64,000 bases of DNA, taken from assembly GCF_000247815.1 (NCBI RefSeq), contig NC_021671.1, positions 26,374,513 through 26,438,512 of the forward strand. The letters are read 5' to 3'. Of the stretch, positions 1-13,000 are shown piece by piece. A model generated the notes under the pieces. That model did no database searches, had not been told where the DNA came from, and saw only the letters and a list, made by a program, of their open reading frames with translations. Position 1 is the first letter of the stretch; each line of letters begins with the position of its first letter. Made by a program: the position numbers and the translations under genes. The DNA comes from Ficedula albicollis (lineage: Eukaryota > Chordata > Aves > Passeriformes > Muscicapidae).

Positions 1-3000
1 ACTGCCACTGCCAGGTTATGCACATTTGCATGTCTTTACCAAACCTGAGTGTGTAATTACATACTTTGCAGGTTGCAGTGGAGTGCTCTTTCAGTGGGCT
101 GAAGGCAATGCTTCCTAAAGTGTTTGCCTGTCATTTTGGTCAATACTATCCATTATTATGGTATGTTAAGGCTTGAATTTCTTTTTGAGAACATGAGTAA
201 GACGTTTCCCAAGAGTGGGCCATGAAGACTTGAAGAGACTGAAGGAAATGCAGTGGGTTTTGCTGATGTCAAGTAAAGCAATCTTTCCTTTGCTAGGTAG
301 AAAAATAGCAGTGTGAAAATTAATTACTGTTGTGGGATAGATGTTGCTTTACATATTCTGCTAATATGGTTTTCTGTTCATTTCATTAAAATTCCATCTT
401 ATAATTAAATGACTGGGTCTAATTTCCTGATTCTTCCCTTTGTAAATACCAAATCAAAGTTTTGTGTAGCTGAACTAGCTCATGAGGAAGAACTTAAGTA
501 AGATAAAACTACTAATAAATTCGAAGTCACTGCAGGCATTCTTCTGCTAATCCACATCTAATTTAAAAAGCCGAAAAGCGTATCTCAGGTGTGGCAAACC
601 TACATAATTGTCTTTTCTGTGGATGTGTGGAGAACCAGCTTTTATGCTGTTGCTTGTGGGCAGCATAAAGAGGATGGGTGTTATTGCTGGCTCGTGGATT
701 CTGGTGGAGAAGCCCAGACTGCAGAGTTTCTTTCCGAGAGGCTGTGGGTACTCACTGAGAGAACTCCACCTGTTCTCTGCCCCTGGGACCTCAGGGTGGC
801 TGCTCTGGGAGGACTTCCGTGGCTGATAAGGAATCCTCTGCTTGAGCTTAGGAGCTCCATAGTGATTTATTCCTCCCTCACATGTTCCCCACTGTTCTCC
901 ACATGGCTGTTTCTTACAACCAGTGGCTCATCTCAGCCCCATTCCCTTTTCCATAATACTTGTGGAAGTGTGCAGGAGTCCTGGATGTCCATGTTAGTAC
1001 AGTGCAGGTGAGTCTTGTGTTTCACAGCACAGCCGCAGGCTATCAAATGGTTAAATCATATCCTGCTTTTCTGCATTACTGTGTCCTCTTTCAGCAGTAT
1101 CCTGTCCATTTGTTCCTTCAGGCTTCTCCTCCTGCAGTCCTTTCCAGCCTGAATAATTTTGTGTTTGTGTGTGTTGCACAGGTGTCAGTGTGTTGGGGGT
1201 TTTGTGTTTCAGGTTATTTGGGGGAAATTGTGGTGGTTGGTGTGTTTTGGTTTTATTTTGGTGTGTTTTGCTTTTTTTGAGTTTCAGCTTTGTCTTTTGG
1301 GTTTCTTTTAAAGATTGGAATTTGGGTTTGGGAATCTCTTTTAAAATTCCCATGTGAAAGTTTGGACAGAATACAGATTTCTATTGCAGTGTATGCATTG
1401 CATTTAAGGGAATAGTTTCCATGATAATTAAAACACGTTACTTTTTCATTCTTACTTTGTAAATTTTTGTAATTACAGCAAAGAATTACTTTTCCTCAGA
1501 TAGACCAATGGTTTCTACTGTGACAAAAGTTCTTTTTCAGTTCTTATTGAGTAGGTTGCTTATGTAGAAGTCCTGAATAACGAGTCAAAGAAAAAGTTTT
1601 TTTCAGGAAATAGTGTATTTCAAGAGTAGAGTAAGAGTAGATTCAGGTTAATTTTACCCTCTCTGGCTTTCTTCCCCTCAACCAGCACCACCAAAAACTG
1701 CAATGAATGAGATACTATTTTGGGCAATTTTAAATGTCAAGTATTTGGTGCTGCTAACAAATGATGATAACTGTGAGAGAGTTTGTCCCACAGAGCATCT
1801 TTGTGGGATGTGTGAAACCCAGGTAATTTCCTCTTTGGCTTAATGAGGATAGAAGCTTCAAATGTAGTCTTGTTATTAGGAGAGGAAACTCCTGTTACAG
1901 ATTTGTTCTAGCACCAGTACTGCAGTCTTGCAATACAGTTAATCATCACTGGTTTTAGTAAGAGGGGGTTGACACCTCTTTTCCTTTTCTCATGCAAACG
2001 TTGAGTCACTGTTTCAGAGGACTACCAGGTATTTAGCCAGCCAATACAAAGAGGAATATCTCTAGCAAGAGATTGCCCAAACCCCATTATTAAGACTCTC
2101 AATATGAAAAGTAGGAGACTGAACTTTGGCCCTGTCTGTGAATTGCAGAGGAAGGATTCAAATTGCAGTTTTTGATGTCTTAGCTACACAGTGTGGCTGT
2201 AGGTCTTAAGGTTTGGTGACAGCAGTATTATCATCCTCTTCTCATCATTGTCCTCTCTGCTCTCTGGCTCGTGCCAAGGTTGCCTTGTGTGTCCAGTGCT
2301 TCAGTTTGGTATGTCCTTGAGGGCTTAGGAATCAACTGAAGGAAGTGCTCCTGCCTTGCTCCAAGTGAACCACCACTGTTGTAGCAGAAGACATTCTGTG
2401 CACAGAAAGTTTGTCCACTGGGATATCCTGGAGCTAGAATCTTCAAAATCTTAATATTCAAAGTGTTTGAAGGGAAGGAGTGATGTCCTGGGCCTGTCAT
2501 TGATATCTGTACATGTTGCTGTTCACTTGTCATTGGTGTATTGATTTCTGCTTTTGTCTTAGTGACATTTCTTGATATTTTTAATTGTCAATGTTCTCTT
2601 TTAAATCCTTTCCCATGGAAATAATTGTTACATTGGATAAAACTGAACACATGGTTTGTGCTCATACGTGGAATTCTATCAGGAACTGTTATGTTTGGTG
2701 TGAAAGCAGAGTTAGTCTGAGCTGTATTAATTGAGCAATAAACAGTGAAAGTTCTTCTGTATCTACAGGTATTAACCAAAAAAGTCCATGCCAAATATTG
2801 AGGTACAAATACAGCTGAAAATTGATTTTTGTATCCAGGAACAAAGTACTCTGCATAGAGGATGTTGCCACTACTGCTATAAACTCCTTTTAGTATTTAA
2901 GAGGGGTTTTTTTTAATATGATATTTGCAGAAATAGAGTGTTTAAAAGTGGGCTTCATCTCACCTAGTTCTTAGTGTCTAAAACCAAAACAGTGAAGTGT

Positions 3001-4375
3001 CTCTGCACCCCCTGTGATAGCTGAGGAGAGACAGGTGTGTTTGTTGGTTATTCATCCCACCCTAAATGAGGTGTCTAAGCTGCATGGGATGAGCTGCTCT
3101 CCAGTGGGCCTGTCCACCATCAGTAGGAAGCAGGGGTTCCCCCATGAATGTAGTGTCCCTCAAACTTGGGGCTGTCTTAGGGGGATTCCCTGATCTTTAC
3201 TGGTTTATTACAGTTTTGAAATCACCCCTCCCCAGAACTTCCTTTCTGAGGTTCCTTGTCTATCTCCAAGCAGTCTCTCTCTGGTTTTAAGGAAGGAAGA
3301 GGATAGGAAAATGATTGGGATAGGGGCTTTGTTTGTTTGGTGGTTGGTTTTTATTGTTTTGGCATTTTTTTAGTCAAAAATGAGCTTTCTAAATAAGACA
3401 AATGACTTTGTATCCCCTGATTGTTTTATAAGGAGAGGAAGAACAAGCAAAGATCATTCAGTATGTCAGATTAGAAACTGATTCCTCAGAGACTTGGTAC
3501 ACAATGAAAGTTGCTTGCCCAGTAGGTTTTATTTAGCAAGGTAAAATTTCTTTTTAGAGTAGAGGTCAGATGTTTCAGGATTGTGGGGGATGTGCTGGAG
3601 AGGTGGGAACTCAAAACATTATTAGGGAAAAAATGCCTTATTTCTCTGAAGTGCACCAGTGATCTGACCTTCCAGATGCTATTTAGCTGTAGATACAGTG
3701 TCATGCTTTGTAATTTGCACTTTTTTTTAATCTTACACATGCATTCTTTTGGTATGCCATGGATCATCAGGATTGCTTAATTAGGAGAGAGTGAGAGATT
3801 CCAGTAGCCAAGATGGCAATTATGAGGAAACATGAAAAGGGGCCAAACAATAACAGCAACTGCCAAACTTCAGCTGTTTTGGGAACAGAACTTTGGCAAA
3901 ATTCCTTCCCTAGATTGCTTGTTAATTTACTTAAGAGAATAGTTCAGAAGGATAAGGACTGATCTGGTGTCTTCCTCCTGACTTCTTGCTGACCCTGGTG
4001 GGGAAATGTTTTTTAGTTTTAGAATATCAAGTGTCATGAAGCACTGGCTTACTGAAGTTGATATACTAGAATAAACTGGTGATTCATATTAGTGGGAAGT
4101 AGAGCAGTAGTCATTTTAAGTGTACTGAAGGAGTTTGGTGAAGCTGCTAATGAACAAAAATATTCTAATTATAACCAGTTAGAAAACCAGGATGCAGTAA
4201 AAAGTGTTTGTAACTTCAAAGATTGGGGGAGGAGGATTTTGCTGAGCTCTGGGTCTCAGTGCCCTATGATATCTAATCAGAAGATCTTAGGCTGTTGGAT
4301 CTGTAACATTCAGTTACACAAGGAAAATACAAACAGCAAAACACAGAATCTGGTTGCTAGATCCACAGCTTTGTT

Positions 4376-4466
4376 TTATTGTTACAAAGTGAGCCAAGTT
4401 AAACACAATTGTTAATGAACTTAACTTATTGTTACAAAGTGAGCCAAGTTAAACACAATTGTTAAT
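4376..4466. repeat. 41 bp direct repeat, offset 50
   Basis: ttattgttacaaagtgagcc occurs at 4376 and 4426, each extending to gttaat. The copies are identical, separated by gaacttaac. Confidence 0.95.
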
Positions 4467-5211
4467 TCCTTCCTACAGCAGGGGCAAAGCAGCTTCTGTG
4501 AAGGAAAACTGAGCTGTGCACATCTGTGCAGATTAACATGAATGAATTAAGAAATTACTCTCTCATACATTTCTTAAAAGCTTTGCAAGTAAGGAGCTCT
4601 GGTTTTCAGAATGCCACAGTTAATTCTAGGTTTTAAGACTCCATCCTCACACAGCTGTTAAGTGTACTTACTAATAAATTTGAATAATTTAGCAGTAGCT
4701 GAACAGTATGAGTTATGTAAAACTTGCCATTGGTTCAAAATTATTCAAGTAGCTGGGTGTAAAAGAAGACTGTGGTGTTCCCTAGGGATCTCAAAGGAGG
4801 TGGACACCTGGCAGTCTGACACACATTCCAAGTCTATGTAGGAAAGGTTTCTGTTCCCTAGTGGCTTCTATTGTAGCTGCAGCTGTGTGTTGAGACAAGT
4901 CCTCAGGCTTTGGAGCTTCCAAACTGCAAAGAGTGCCCAACAAACAAAATAGAAGGGAAATATTTTCACTGGTATTGGAAAAATCAGAGTCAGGTAGTAA
5001 TGTTTGTGAGGATATATGTATGCCATATGTAATAATTTACAGGGAGCAAGGTGGGTGGTGTTGATTTTGACCACTATATGAGAGGAGAGATGTTCAATAC
5101 CCTGAATATTAATTAAAAATTGCTTCCTTATTCCTTACATCATGTCTTGCTAACCTGTGAAGCTCAGTGCCATGTGATAGCTAATCTGAAGAGCTTAATA
5201 ACATTCAAAAT

Positions 5212-5367
5212 TAATTAAACTTTCGGATGGATACCATGCTTTGTTATCTTATCCCTCCAGCTTCAAAGATGAGTTTGTAATAACCAATACTAATTAAACT
5301 TTCGGATGGATACCATGCTTTGTTATCTTATCCCTCCAGCTTCAAAGATGAGTTGGTAATAACCAAT
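5212..5367. repeat. 77 bp direct repeat, offset 79
   Basis: taattaaactttcggatgg starts at 5212 and 5291. The copies differ at one visible base (gagtttgtaa versus gagttggtaa). Confidence 0.95.
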
Positions 5368-5815
5368 TCCGAAAATAACTTGACTGTCATCCACTGCTCA
5401 TTAAAAAGCCTGAGGATCAGTCATTGCTGCTGCTGAGTTAGGAGAGAGAGCAAGGCAGACAGTCTGCTCAGAGATACTGCTTGCTGAATAAAACACTTTG
5501 ACAAATGGTCTGTTGTCTGGGCCAACTTGGCTTTGCTTTCAAAGTAGAAAACCTCCAGAACCACAGGTGAAATGGCATCATGCATACTGTTTGTCTCAGA
5601 TGTTTGTTTGTACATAAACTAACGCTGCAGTGGAGCTGTCAGCAGCAAAGCAACTGAAGTTAGTATTATTGATAGATTTGTATCAAGGCAGTAGTCACTG
5701 GGGTTTTTCTGGAGTTTTTTTTGTTTTAGTTGAACGTGTATGTTTACTATGTGTGATTTGTGTTGGCATTACTACAGCAGGCAGACTGGGTGAGATTGCT
5801 TGTTTGTTTGCTTAT

Positions 5816-6783
5816 TGTGGTAGGTTGACCCTGGCTGAATGCTGGGTGCCCATCAAAGCTTCTCTGTCACTCCCCTCCTTGGCTGGACAGGGGAGAGAAA
5901 ATACAACAAAAGACTCATGGGTTAAGATGAGGACAGGAAAGATCATTCACCAGTTACTGTTCAATTGAAGTATGTGCAACAGACTCAACTTGGGGAAATT
6001 AATTGAGTTCTATAACAAATCAGAGTAGGATAATGAGAAATAGGACCAAATGGTAAAACACCTTCCCTCCGCCCCTCCCTTCTTCCCAAGCTTATTTTAA
6101 CTCCAAAGTTGTTCATTTTCCTGCTCTCAGCAGTGCAGGGGGTCAGGAAATGGGAACTCCAGTCAGTTCATCACATGTGGTCTCTGCTGCTCTTTCCTAC
6201 TTGTGGAAGGGACTCCACATTCCTCCCCTGTTCCACCACGGGGTCCCTCTGACAAGAGAGTCCTCCACAAACTTCTCCAGTGGACTTCCCGTGGGTGCAG
6301 TTCTTCACAAACTGTGTCCTTCCCATGGGGTGCAGTCCTTCAGGAGCAGACTGCTCCACTGTGGGCTCCTCTCTCCACGGGTCCTGCCAGGAGCCTGTTC
6401 ATGCACGCTGTCCATGGGGTCACAGCCTGCTTTGGGCATCCACCTGCTCTGCTACCGTGTGGATTTCCATGGGCTGCAGGGGAGTCTCTGCTCTGGAACA
6501 CCTCCTCTTCCTCCTTCATTGGCCTGCATGTCTGTAACTTTCACACATTCTCACTCCTCTCTTCTCTGGCTGCAATTGATTCAGCACAGTAATTTTACCC
6601 AGTTTTTAAATCTATTATCCCAGAGATGCTACCACTGTTGCTGATGGGCTTGGCCTTGGACTGGCTTGGAGCTGGCTGGCACTGGCTCTGTTGGACATGA
6701 GAGAAGCTTCCAGCAAGTTCTCAGAGAAGCCCTTTAGCCCCTCTTCCCCCTCCCAAAACCTTGCCATGAGTACCCAATACACA
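5816..6783. mobile_element. LTR of an avian ERV-type element (solo, degenerate)
   Basis: Starts tgtggtaggttgaccctggc and ends near acccaatacaca, so it has TG...CA ends about 968 bp apart. The body has the pyrimidine-rich tracts and repeated ccatggggtgcagt-type blocks that I recall from an abundant songbird LTR family. No internal retroviral coding sequence flanks it. I did not find a convincing target-site duplication. Open frames inside (for example 6150-6644) reflect the repeated low-complexity blocks. Confidence 0.6.
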
Positions 6784-7002
6784 TACTAACTCTGTGGACA
6801 CTTAAACCAGGGAGAAAACATTGTGACTGTAAAATTACCTGCTGGTTTGAAAATGTTTTACATTAGTGTGCAGAATATGACAGATTTTTTTCTATCACTT
6901 TGTAAAAGCAAGTTACATGGTCAAATTTATTGTTTGAATTTGGTTTGACTCTTACGAGGTCTAAATTAACAAGCATCTTAAAAGTATCTGTGTTTTTTGC
7001 AG

Positions 7003-7053
7003 GGTATTATAGAGAAGTCAAAAGTGAAAGGAATTCCTATCATTATTGATGCA
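7003..7053 (+). CDS. NAXD: NAXD exon (GIIEKSK...IIIDA)
   Basis: A 51 bp, 17-codon exon. It follows a T-rich tract with the acceptor ag at 7001-7002 and is followed by the donor gtgagt. It encodes the strand ending IPIIIDA, which in human NAXD directly precedes DGLW. Phase is 0 at the 3' end. Confidence 0.93.
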
Positions 7054-10000
7054 GTGAGTATTTTCTTGATTTCAGTCAGTGGTTTAATGTTAAGAATCTG
7101 TTCAGTAAATGTTCTTATTGTGTTTTGCAGGATGGACTGTGGCTCATTTCCCAGCAGCCTTCTCTTATTCAAGGCTACCAGCGAGCTATTCTTACTCCAA
7201 ATTATATGGAGTTCAGTAGACTGTATGAAGCCATGGTGAGCTCTTTGCCTTTTTGGTATTGAAGTATGTGCAAGTTTAGTCTGTTTGTCCTTGAAAATAA
7301 GTAATTTATTACTGGCTTAAATATTATGTGCTGTTTCTTGTATGTGAGAGAAACACTCTGGGTTTTTATTCTATGGGATAATTGCCACAGCAACGCATAT
7401 TCTTAAACTGAGCACTTTTTTAAAGAGGATTAATTCTCATGCATTTTTTAACATTGCAGTGGGTATAGAAAAAATACATGGAAAGACTGATGATGTTGCC
7501 CTTTTTTTTTTCCCCATGCATATGTAAGTAGCATGTGTTAGAATATGTTGTTCTAGCAGTAAAATATGTACTGTGTATGGAATTCTTGTGTTGTAGCTTA
7601 GAGACCCCGTAGACAGTAGTGATCACCATGGATGTGTACTGAGACTCAGCCAAGCCATGGGGAATTTGACAGTTGTGCAAAAGGGAGAAAGAGATCTTAT
7701 TTCAGATGGAGAGAAGGGTAAGTGAAGCTTCGTGCATTTAGCAATGTGGTTGTTCTGTTCTGTTTGCTTTCAGTCATAGTCCAGTAGAGTGTATAGCAAT
7801 TGGTTGTATTCCCCTGAAGATGGAGGGATTGCTGCCTTTGCTGATCACCTTTAGATCATTTGTGTAAATTGATATTTTAAGAGTGCAACTAAATTTATTT
7901 GCTGAAAAAAATTGCTGATTTTATTTCACATTTGTAGATGTTATATTTTACATAACATGGGCATTGAGGAATTAATTATTTAATCATTGTGAGCTATTTG
8001 AAAGTTCTTTGCTGTGATGGTTTATGTAAGTGCAGCTGTCATTGCTAAATTTATACAAAATAATACTGTTAGTTCATGATGTATCAGTGTGTGTGAAAAG
8101 TGAAGATGTCTTGAAGCTCATGACCTTCTCAGTTCCAGTTTATGCTGTCCATCATGGGGCTGCAGATTAGAATGTACATATACAACTTTACAGCAGCCCA
8201 GACAAATTAAAAAATTAACTCTAGATTGCCCTTACAACAGTCTCATACCAATGTGTTTTAAAGTATACTTAATAAAATTAGCTGCTTGTCTGATGCTTTT
8301 TATACTGATCATTTACTGTGATCAGTGTAAAATTAATTCACGAGTGCCTTCGTCACATTTTGCCTGCATGGTCTTATTTCACATACATAACAAGCAGCAG
8401 CTCTGCTTTTAATTACTTGAAATGCTAATCTCTGATAAATGTTTATGCTGCTTCAGAACTGTTTTGTATAAACAGTCAATTTTTCATTACTGGGAACCGT
8501 GGAAGTCTTTTATAACAGAAAAGCAGATGTAATGTGACAACTGGTTTGTGCAGAACCACCTTGCACGTGCCCCATTAGTGCAGACACTGTGCAACAAGTG
8601 GGGCCTGGCAGCAGTAGGTTATGGTTACATCTCTGTGCTAAAGGACCTTCCTCACACAGTAGCCAGCTTTCCCCACAGGAAGTCTGCTGTCATATTTGCA
8701 CCCCTAGCAGACTTGATTTGTAACCTTGGACAGTCAGGCCAGGCTTAAGGGTGGATGAACTCTGCTGGAGGATAAAATGTCTTGACTCCAGTTTATGCCA
8801 GCTAGAGAGCTTTAGAGCATTGTAGTTGTCTTCTTCCTCTGCTTTTATGTCAACAATTTTCTTTTTAAACAGGATTGTTGCTTTTTAAATGAACATTTGG
8901 AACACTGGGTGAGCGCTTCAGATTGAGTACATTATCTAGCACATGTCTGTTTTCCTTTTGAACTGTTATTCTTGAGATTAGTGTATCCCCACACCTGCTG
9001 GAGAGACAGAACAGGTCTCCAATGTCTCTTGTCATGCAGGATTTAAAAAAAACCCAGGAAACAAGTGAAGTTCTTTCGAGTTTCAATTTTGAATGTTCAT
9101 ATGTGGCACAAATTCATATACGTCTTGTGTGCTTTTGGGGGTTTTTATTGGTTTTGTTTTTTCCCCACCTTGTTATTTGTCTGTGTTGTGTTCTGGCATT
9201 TTCTGCTATTAGTGCAGTGGCTTTTGTTTTGAAATAAAAGCATTTCTGTGCCTTTACAGCAGTTCATTGATGTCCAGCTATAGGTTGCCCCACCTTGTTA
9301 TTTGTCTGTGTTGTGTTCTGACATTTTCTGCTATTAGTGGAGTGGCTTTTGTTTTGAAATAAAAGCAGTTCTGTGCCTTTACAGCAGTTGATTGATGTCC
9401 AGCTATAGGTTGTTTTCTTGTTCTTACCTTGGTGCTATCACTGATGCTTTGTTGGATTACAGACATTACAGGCAGCATTGCTGAGCTAAGAAAGCAGGTT
9501 ATAATGTCTGTTACAAGAACAGTTTTTAGAGTTTGCATGACTTTGAGGAAGATTCTTGAGATTTTTGCAGAAATTAAAGACTTCAGCTTCCTTTTAACAA
9601 CAATGTTCTTCGGGTCTGATCTGCTGGTCACTTTTTTAAAAGCTTCTCAAATGCAAAATTACATTGAGAAAGGAGATTCTACTGTGTGCTCTGTGCCAAA
9701 CATGAAATATGTTGTCATGTCACTGACATTGAATTCTTTCCCAGGTTTTTTGCTCTTGTTTTTCATCTGTCTCTTCTTTTGATCTGATGTCATTTTTTTT
9801 CAGCTAAGACTACATATATGAGGGAAGTCCAAAGTTACTGGATTAGGCCAATGTCCTCTGAGCACAATCAAACATTATGAAAAGATCTGTGTACTCCTCT
9901 TGCCTTTTATTTAACATGTCATCATTTATTTGTAGTGCTTAAGCCCTACCTATTAGGCATTTCCTGCTTGACCTCCTGTGTTCAGCATACTAACACTGTA

Positions 10001-13000
10001 GTTTGCATATATTACTTTTAAACTTTCTCCTTTGGGAAAATACTGCATGTGTGCTTTCCACGGGGGAAAAAAAAAAAAGGAGAAAAGTAAGTCTCAGTGC
10101 ACTCCAGGAAAACCAGAAATTGAGAAATTGCAAACATAACCGTTTAACTTTTAGTGTTTTATGCTTAGTTGTTGAGGAAGGTAGGCTTTTTGAAGATGCC
10201 ACATTTTGCAGTAGGGGAGATTTGGTTTGTGAATGCTTTATAGCTTAGAGTGATTGTAGTGGTTATTTTCACAGTATTATTCATGAGTCTGTAGGAAATG
10301 CAGTAGACAGTTTACTTCTGTTACCTGAAGACACAAAGGGTTACCAGGTGATTTGGTGTCAGGTATTGCTGAAGAATTACTCTCAGCAAAAAGCTTTGTA
10401 GTCTACAGAGAGAGGCTCAATAAATTCTGATTGGAAGCTGAAGTTTAATAAATTCAAAGTGAGGTTTAGACAAATTAACTAATACAGCAACGTACCTGAA
10501 ACTTTTATAGCTGGTGCAGGTGATTCCTTCTGGCCTCTGTAAAAGCAGTAGCAATCCTCCAGTATAAAGGAGGTTTTTCTAAAATTTGTCTCCATTTCAG
10601 TAGTGAGCTGCCAACTGGCCTGTAAACATAATCACCAAGATTTTAAATTAAGTTTATATACTCTTTTTCTCTTTCCTTTTGCAATTTCACATTATAGCTT
10701 GGTCTACAGTTGTTGATTCCCTGCTCTACAAAGATGAGCTTCACCATGCTCTTGGTAGGTGATATCAGTGCCATCACTGACCAGGGTAGGAATGAGTACT
10801 CAGCCTATGGGTAAAAGGTAAGTCAGCTTTTATTCACTATGGCACAGCTCTCTAAGGTTATCTTTTTATTATTCTTTGGAGAACTGGTCAATAATAAAGT
10901 GTGGTTATACCAGCCTTAGTTCCTAACATATTTAAAATTTGGCTAGGTCCTTGAATTAGAGTATTTGGGTTTTGGTTTTTAAACATGATAGTGAGTTTTT
11001 CTGTGTTTGACCCTCCTCCCTTCCAAAAGGCAGGCTTTATGGGAACCACCCTGCTGCTGCTGGGGACTGCTTTTACCTGGAGCCAGTAGCTACTTCAGTT
11101 TCTCTCCAGTTGCTCAGCTGCAGCTGTGGTCAAAAGAAGCATGTGAGGCAGAACACTGAGTACTGGCCATGGGATAAAAAGCCAACTCTTGCCATAAGTC
11201 CCCAAGTAATACTTCTAATTCCAGCCATTCATCTCCCCACAGAGCTGGAAAGGAAGAGCTATTCAGTGCTTGTCACTGCCTGGCTCACTCACAGCTGCTG
11301 AGCAGATCTCACCTGGATTTGTAACTGAGACAGCACCTTCTTCTGCAGTCCTGCTTCTGCAGAATGAGCAAAATGGGAGGTGATGGCTCCTGTCCCTGGT
11401 GCCACTGTGCTGTCTCTGGCATGTGCAGCCCAGCCAGCTTCTCCCTGGCACTGTTCACCTGGTCCCTGGCTCCTGTCTATCCAGCAAAACTCATGGAAAA
11501 TTTGGGTCATTTTCATCTCAGCTTAAATTGTCTGCTCTATCTTGTACTCAAGGACTTATCTAAGTTTTAAAAGTATGATTAGGGAATAAAAAAGTATAAG
11601 CACCCTTTATATAAAAGCCAACTTACATTTTCCACATCAGTTGAGTTGTTTCTCCAGCTAGAGTCATTAAACTTGATATCCCTGTCTGTATGCATTCTGG
11701 GACATGTTCCTGGGAATCCATGATCTCCAGCTATGTGCTTTTGTGAACTAACTTGCAAAAGGAAAAAGATAAATTTCTTACTAGTATAAGTAATGCTAGG
11801 TCAGAGATGTATATTGGTAAGAGATTTTACTAAAAATCTGATAATGGTCTAAATCGTGCATTGATGGGGTAAAATGATCCTTGGTAGCTACATTATTTGC
11901 ATAGAATGGAAATCTTGAGCATTTTAATTAAACTGGAGTGTGTTTGTAGTATGGGGTGGCTGTTAGCTGATTGATCCAGTTAGGTCAGAGGTTAGAATGG
12001 TCGTGTTTTTTACATGGATTCATGACCACATCAGGGTGAGTGTAATACTCCTCCTCTATAAGAGGAAAACAAGTTCAAGGAATTTGTTCAGGATGTCTGA
12101 GATTCATGAATTAAACTCAAATCTCCAGTCTTTCAGTCTGCAGTCTCAATAAATGTGTTATTTCACATAGGCTTTTCAGTCTTCTTGGCCATCATCAGAA
12201 GAACTAAACTATCCCATATTTCACATGCCCTGCTCTAAATGCAAAAGTAAAAACCACCCCAGAGATTAATTTATTATTTTCACTACTGGGTGAACATGGT
12301 GAATCAGGAACAAGCAGACACACAATACCTTTTGTAGTTAGAAAAACTTTGGTTTTCTAACTGTGATGTATCTAGGAGCTGGCATTGGAAATGCTGCTGC
12401 CTGCATGCATACCAAAATCTGCGCTTCCCAGTTAACTTGTAGTGCTTGAAGTCAGCAAAACTACTGCATTCTGGTTTTTTTTTTTTCCCTTCAAAGAGAG
12501 GACAGCTATTTTCAATTACATAACAAACTGTTGTGTTTTGGGCTTTTTAAATTAAGCATATAATACCCATAAATAAGTCATTCTTTGGGCTTTTGGCAGC
12601 AACAAAATTTGGGCTGGGAGTTCTTTCAGCTTAAAACTTGGCAATGATACAGCTACGTGTGACAGCTTTCACATATATTAATGTATATCTTACCATCACT
12701 CCCTTTTCAGCACTTCTTGCAACTTGGCAATGATACAGCTACGTGTGACAGCATGGTCTGAATGCTTTCACATATATTAATGTATATCTTGCCATCACTC
12801 CCTTTTCAGCACTTCTTGAAGATATTTCATGGCCTGAAATATATTAAACATAGAGCTACTAAATGACTTGACCATAGTTACCCAGAAAGTCTGGGGCAGG
12901 GCTTTGAATTGTTTGAAGCCTAAAACTCTTGAATTTTGACTTTACAATATTCTGTCAGTATGACAGCCTTCAATTTTTTGTTTCTGTTGCACTCATTTCA

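Larger units (their letters stand above)
1..7002 (+). other. NAXD intron sequence
   Basis: No NAXD exon was recognised here although the upstream exons of the protein are missing, so the window opens inside a long intron. Apart from the LTR and two short direct repeats listed separately I see only a G/T-rich stretch near 1155-1310 and ordinary AT-rich DNA. The 140-codon open frame at 589-1011 has no recognisable features. Confidence 0.8.

Noticed and set aside
589..1011. 140-codon open frame in the NAXD intron
   Set aside because: Not recognisable as NAXD or any family. Length is within chance for 64 kb of stop-poor DNA, and no flanking splice pattern supports it.
6150..6644. 164-codon open frame and its two shifted partners
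   Set aside because: Lies entirely within the LTR, where repeated blocks keep frames open. No known protein features.
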